29,566 nt of DNA. It comes from Linderina pennispora. Taxonomy: Eukaryota; Kickxellomycota; Kickxellomycetes; Kickxellales; Kickxellaceae. The stretch spans positions 1 to 29,566 of the forward strand of contig NW_024468371.1 in the NCBI RefSeq assembly GCF_002104995.1. The letters run 5' to 3'. Shown in pieces: positions 27,743 through 29,566 of this stretch. The notes below the pieces were generated by a model. That model did not search any database and was not told where the DNA came from. It was given only the letters and a program-made list of their open reading frames with translations. Within the stretch, counting starts at the first letter, position 1. Every line of letters starts with the position of its first letter. The translations under genes were made by a program, and so were the position numbers.

Positions 27743-28120
27743 ATGGCAGTACATGAATCCCGCAAAAGAATCGAGCAGTTCCAAGGACAGGGTCTGGCAA
27801 GCAGCATTTCAAGTCTTGACAAAATGATGGCCGATTATAGGGGGGTTGGTGCGGTTCTAAAGGGCTATATGCAGCTGCCCACACTGACGGACTCTGACAG
27901 CTCGCAGTTTATGGCGAAGGCAAAAGAGTTGCAAGCGGTCATCAAAGACATAAACATTTCAGTCCGCAGCATGTACTATGCTGCAGACACAAACTCGATA
28001 AAAGACCTTGAGGGCTTGCTCCTGGATTATGCACGCACGGCTTACGGAGAAGAGCACGAGGTCATTATCGGCGCAATGGAGATGGCGTTCGGCACAGTTA
28101 ATGACATGCCGAAGGCATAG
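27743..28120 (+). CDS. small helical protein of unknown function
   Basis: This 125-residue protein starts MAVHESRKRIEQFQGQGLAS at an ATG in strong context (caaccATGg). It is mostly amphipathic helix, with segments such as SSISSLDKMMADYRGVGAVL and FMAKAKELQAVIKDINISVR. There is no signal peptide, membrane segment or Cys cluster. I do not recognise the family. A TTATAAGG element at about 27637-27644 lies about 100 bases upstream, matching the TATA spacing of other genes here. The upstream extension of the frame is judged to be leader. Confidence 0.6.
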   Translation: MAVHESRKRIEQFQGQGLASSISSLDKMMADYRGVGAVLKGYMQLPTLTDSDSSQFMAKAKELQAVIKDINISVRSMYYAADTNSIKDLEGLLLDYARTAYGEEHEVIIGAMEMAFGTVNDMPKA

Positions 28121-28433
28121 CAGAGTATTAGCTGCAGAAGGATGTTTATATTTATTTGCTTCCATTAATGAGAGGTTTCCAGAGTGGTAGTTTGCCAGAG
28201 CAATATCCTCCTGGCACTTTAGTGAAAAGTAGCATTATCAGACATGGGTTTGTCAGGCATCTAAATCGCCCGTGGATGTTGTCAGGTTCCAAGTCAATTA
28301 TGAACACAATCACAAGGGCAGTCATGCAAGAGCGTGATTATATTGTGCCCAATTGTACAGGAATTGGGTTATGTGGTAAGGGTAAGGATGTATTTTGACA
28401 GAGTGAGCGTTTTATACAATAGAATAACAAGCA
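28121..28433. other. intergenic
   Basis: No gene is supported. The imperfect palindrome CCCAATTGTACAGGAATTGGG lies at about 28348-28368 and is not linked to any gene. Confidence 0.4.
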
Positions 28434-28909
28434 CTAATAGCACTGAAGAATACTGAGGCGCCTTGACAGCGATTCCATGCCGTGGGGAGTTTGGCGAAGA
28501 AGCCTGGGGACGGTTTGATCCGGGCTGTCCACCGTAGCCTTGCCATTGAGCAAGTCGATCCGACCATGAACCTCGGCTAACCCTGTTTTCATATCGTTAA
28601 GAGCAGTGATGTTCTGGTTCACGGCAAAGTTGCAATAAACATAGGGAAGAATCCGTTCTCAAAGAACTGGCGGCAATGGATCTCGCCGTCCTCATCAATG
28701 GAATAGACCGAATCACCATACGCCTTTGCAGCAAACCAACCCTTGGAACTGACCACAATGATGTAGCCGAAGCGGATCAGCGGGTCCACCGTATAGCTGA
28801 TGGTCTGACTGTGAGTTAGACGCCTCCAAGATGCCTTTGGATCAGTGGGACTCGTCTTGAAAAGGACAAAGAATGAATTGGCGGACAAGTTGCCGATGGA
28901 AAAATTCAT
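28434..28909 (-). CDS. unrecognised small protein, probably one gene with a frameshift
   Basis: Two minus-strand ORFs overlap by four bases: 28619-28909 (MNFSIGNLSANSFFVLFKTS and on, 96 residues) and 28434-28622 (NQNITALNDMKTGLAEVHGR and on). Read as one gene with a one-base shift at about 28620, the product is about 158 residues: a beta-rich N-terminal part (VDPLIRFGYIIVVSSKGWFA, DSVYSIDEDGEIHCRQFFEN) and a helical C-terminus. A TATA-like element (TATATA on the minus strand, about 28993-29000) lies about 90 bases before the ATG at 28909. I do not recognise the family. The two ORFs could be separate, but the tight overlap and lack of a promoter between them favour one gene. Confidence 0.5.
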
Positions 28910-29566
28910 TGTGCGTCGGAAAATTGTATGTGTGTGTACAGCGATGAGTTTTGGTGTGCAAGCACATGTCGTCGCTATCCGGGGCCAACCATCGCTTATA
29001 TATGTTTCCAGGAAAATAAACCCTTCAAAAGAGCGTAATGGCTGAATAGATCTTCAATCATGAACTGTGGTTGACAGTTCAGACTTGATGCACGGACAAA
29101 TTGGCGTATTATAGAGCTGGTTTCGTGAATACTGGAGCCCTGCTACAATGGCGCGCAATAGTCTCAATTGTACAATAAAATGCATTCCAAAAGTCCCCTA
29201 TTCACTGAGACAATATGCCCTGTAGCAGATTTGATGGAAGCAGGACAGGTGATGCGCTTTACAGAAACAAATGCTCTGCAAACATGCAGACAAAATGAAC
29301 CATGGGTAGAGATCACTGCATCAGGGTGACTCGTAGTTAGGTGCTTAAAAGTCTACATTAACACGATTGCTAAAGTAATACTGAAAACAATAGTGCTATT
29401 GATGCTTTTAATAAAAAAAATGGCATGCTTGCACAACAATTCACCTAATATACTCCGAGTAGATAAAATAGAGGCACAGATATACTCAGTCAATATCGAC
29501 TGTCATGAGGACACCAAAAGAACGCAACAAGTATATTGGGCATTTGAATAATCAGAGGGACGGACA
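28910..29566. other. AT-rich intergenic region to window end
   Basis: Apart from the TATA-like element of the preceding minus-strand gene, no ORF, RNA gene or repeat is supported. Several aataaa runs (about 29174, 29409) could be poly(A) signals of genes outside the window. Confidence 0.4.

Noticed and set aside
28348-28368. Palindrome as a possible attachment or regulatory site
   Set aside because: It is a single, imperfect occurrence with no nearby recombinase, repeat pair or promoter to give it meaning.
1-29566. tRNA, rRNA, CRISPR arrays and transposons
   Set aside because: I looked for B-box-like GGTTCRA strings, regularly spaced repeats, terminal inverted repeats and transposase motifs and found none that hold up by eye.

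Overview
This 29.6 kb window looks like nuclear DNA of an early-diverging fungus, most likely of the Kickxellomycotina (Coemansia type). That placement is an inference from gene content (a fungal Mdm12, a divergent AT-rich F-box family, small CAP proteins, a BimC-type kinesin) and from gene structure (compact, few short GT-AG introns, TATA boxes about 100 nt before starts). No marker gene in the window proves it.

Layout. 1-4.5 kb is AT-rich and accessory: a frameshifted 3' remnant of an F-box-like gene, an intact tandem paralogue, and a possible zinc-finger fragment. 4.9-7.2 kb is GC-rich housekeeping DNA: an F-box protein with one intron, then the ERMES subunit Mdm12. 7.2-12.1 kb has no conventional gene. 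It holds five tandem copies of a tiny secreted-peptide gene: a signal peptide of about 22-23 residues ending A-x-A, then a mature peptide of about 8 residues (QVVGGGPW, QVVGGGSW, QVVGGGPF and two degenerate forms), each with a TATA-like box about 100-130 nt upstream. Three copies are intact, one has two in-frame stops and one has lost its start codon. I regard this as the candidate undescribed system. 12.1-16.6 kb carries a mitochondrial membrane protein, a three-RPEL protein, tRNA adenosine deaminase 1, a TMEM242-like protein and a small unrecognised protein. 16.9-18.4 kb has two CAP/PR-1 secreted proteins, the second frameshifted. 19.0-23.7 kb has alkaline ceramidase, a DAO-type FAD oxidoreductase with one frameshift, and an AVT/SLC38-type amino acid transporter. 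23.9-27.4 kb is a kinesin-5 whose motor half is cut by about nine single-base indels while its stalk is clean. 27.7-29.6 kb has two small unrecognised genes.

The housekeeping genes are not an operon or an obvious cluster; several relate to mitochondria (Mdm12, the 12.1 kb membrane protein, TMEM242-like). The peptide array and the CAP pair are the secreted, fast-evolving part. Frameshifts in otherwise well-conserved proteins (kinesin, oxidoreductase, CAP copy 2, the last gene) suggest that base-level assembly errors are present, so pseudogene calls here need read support.
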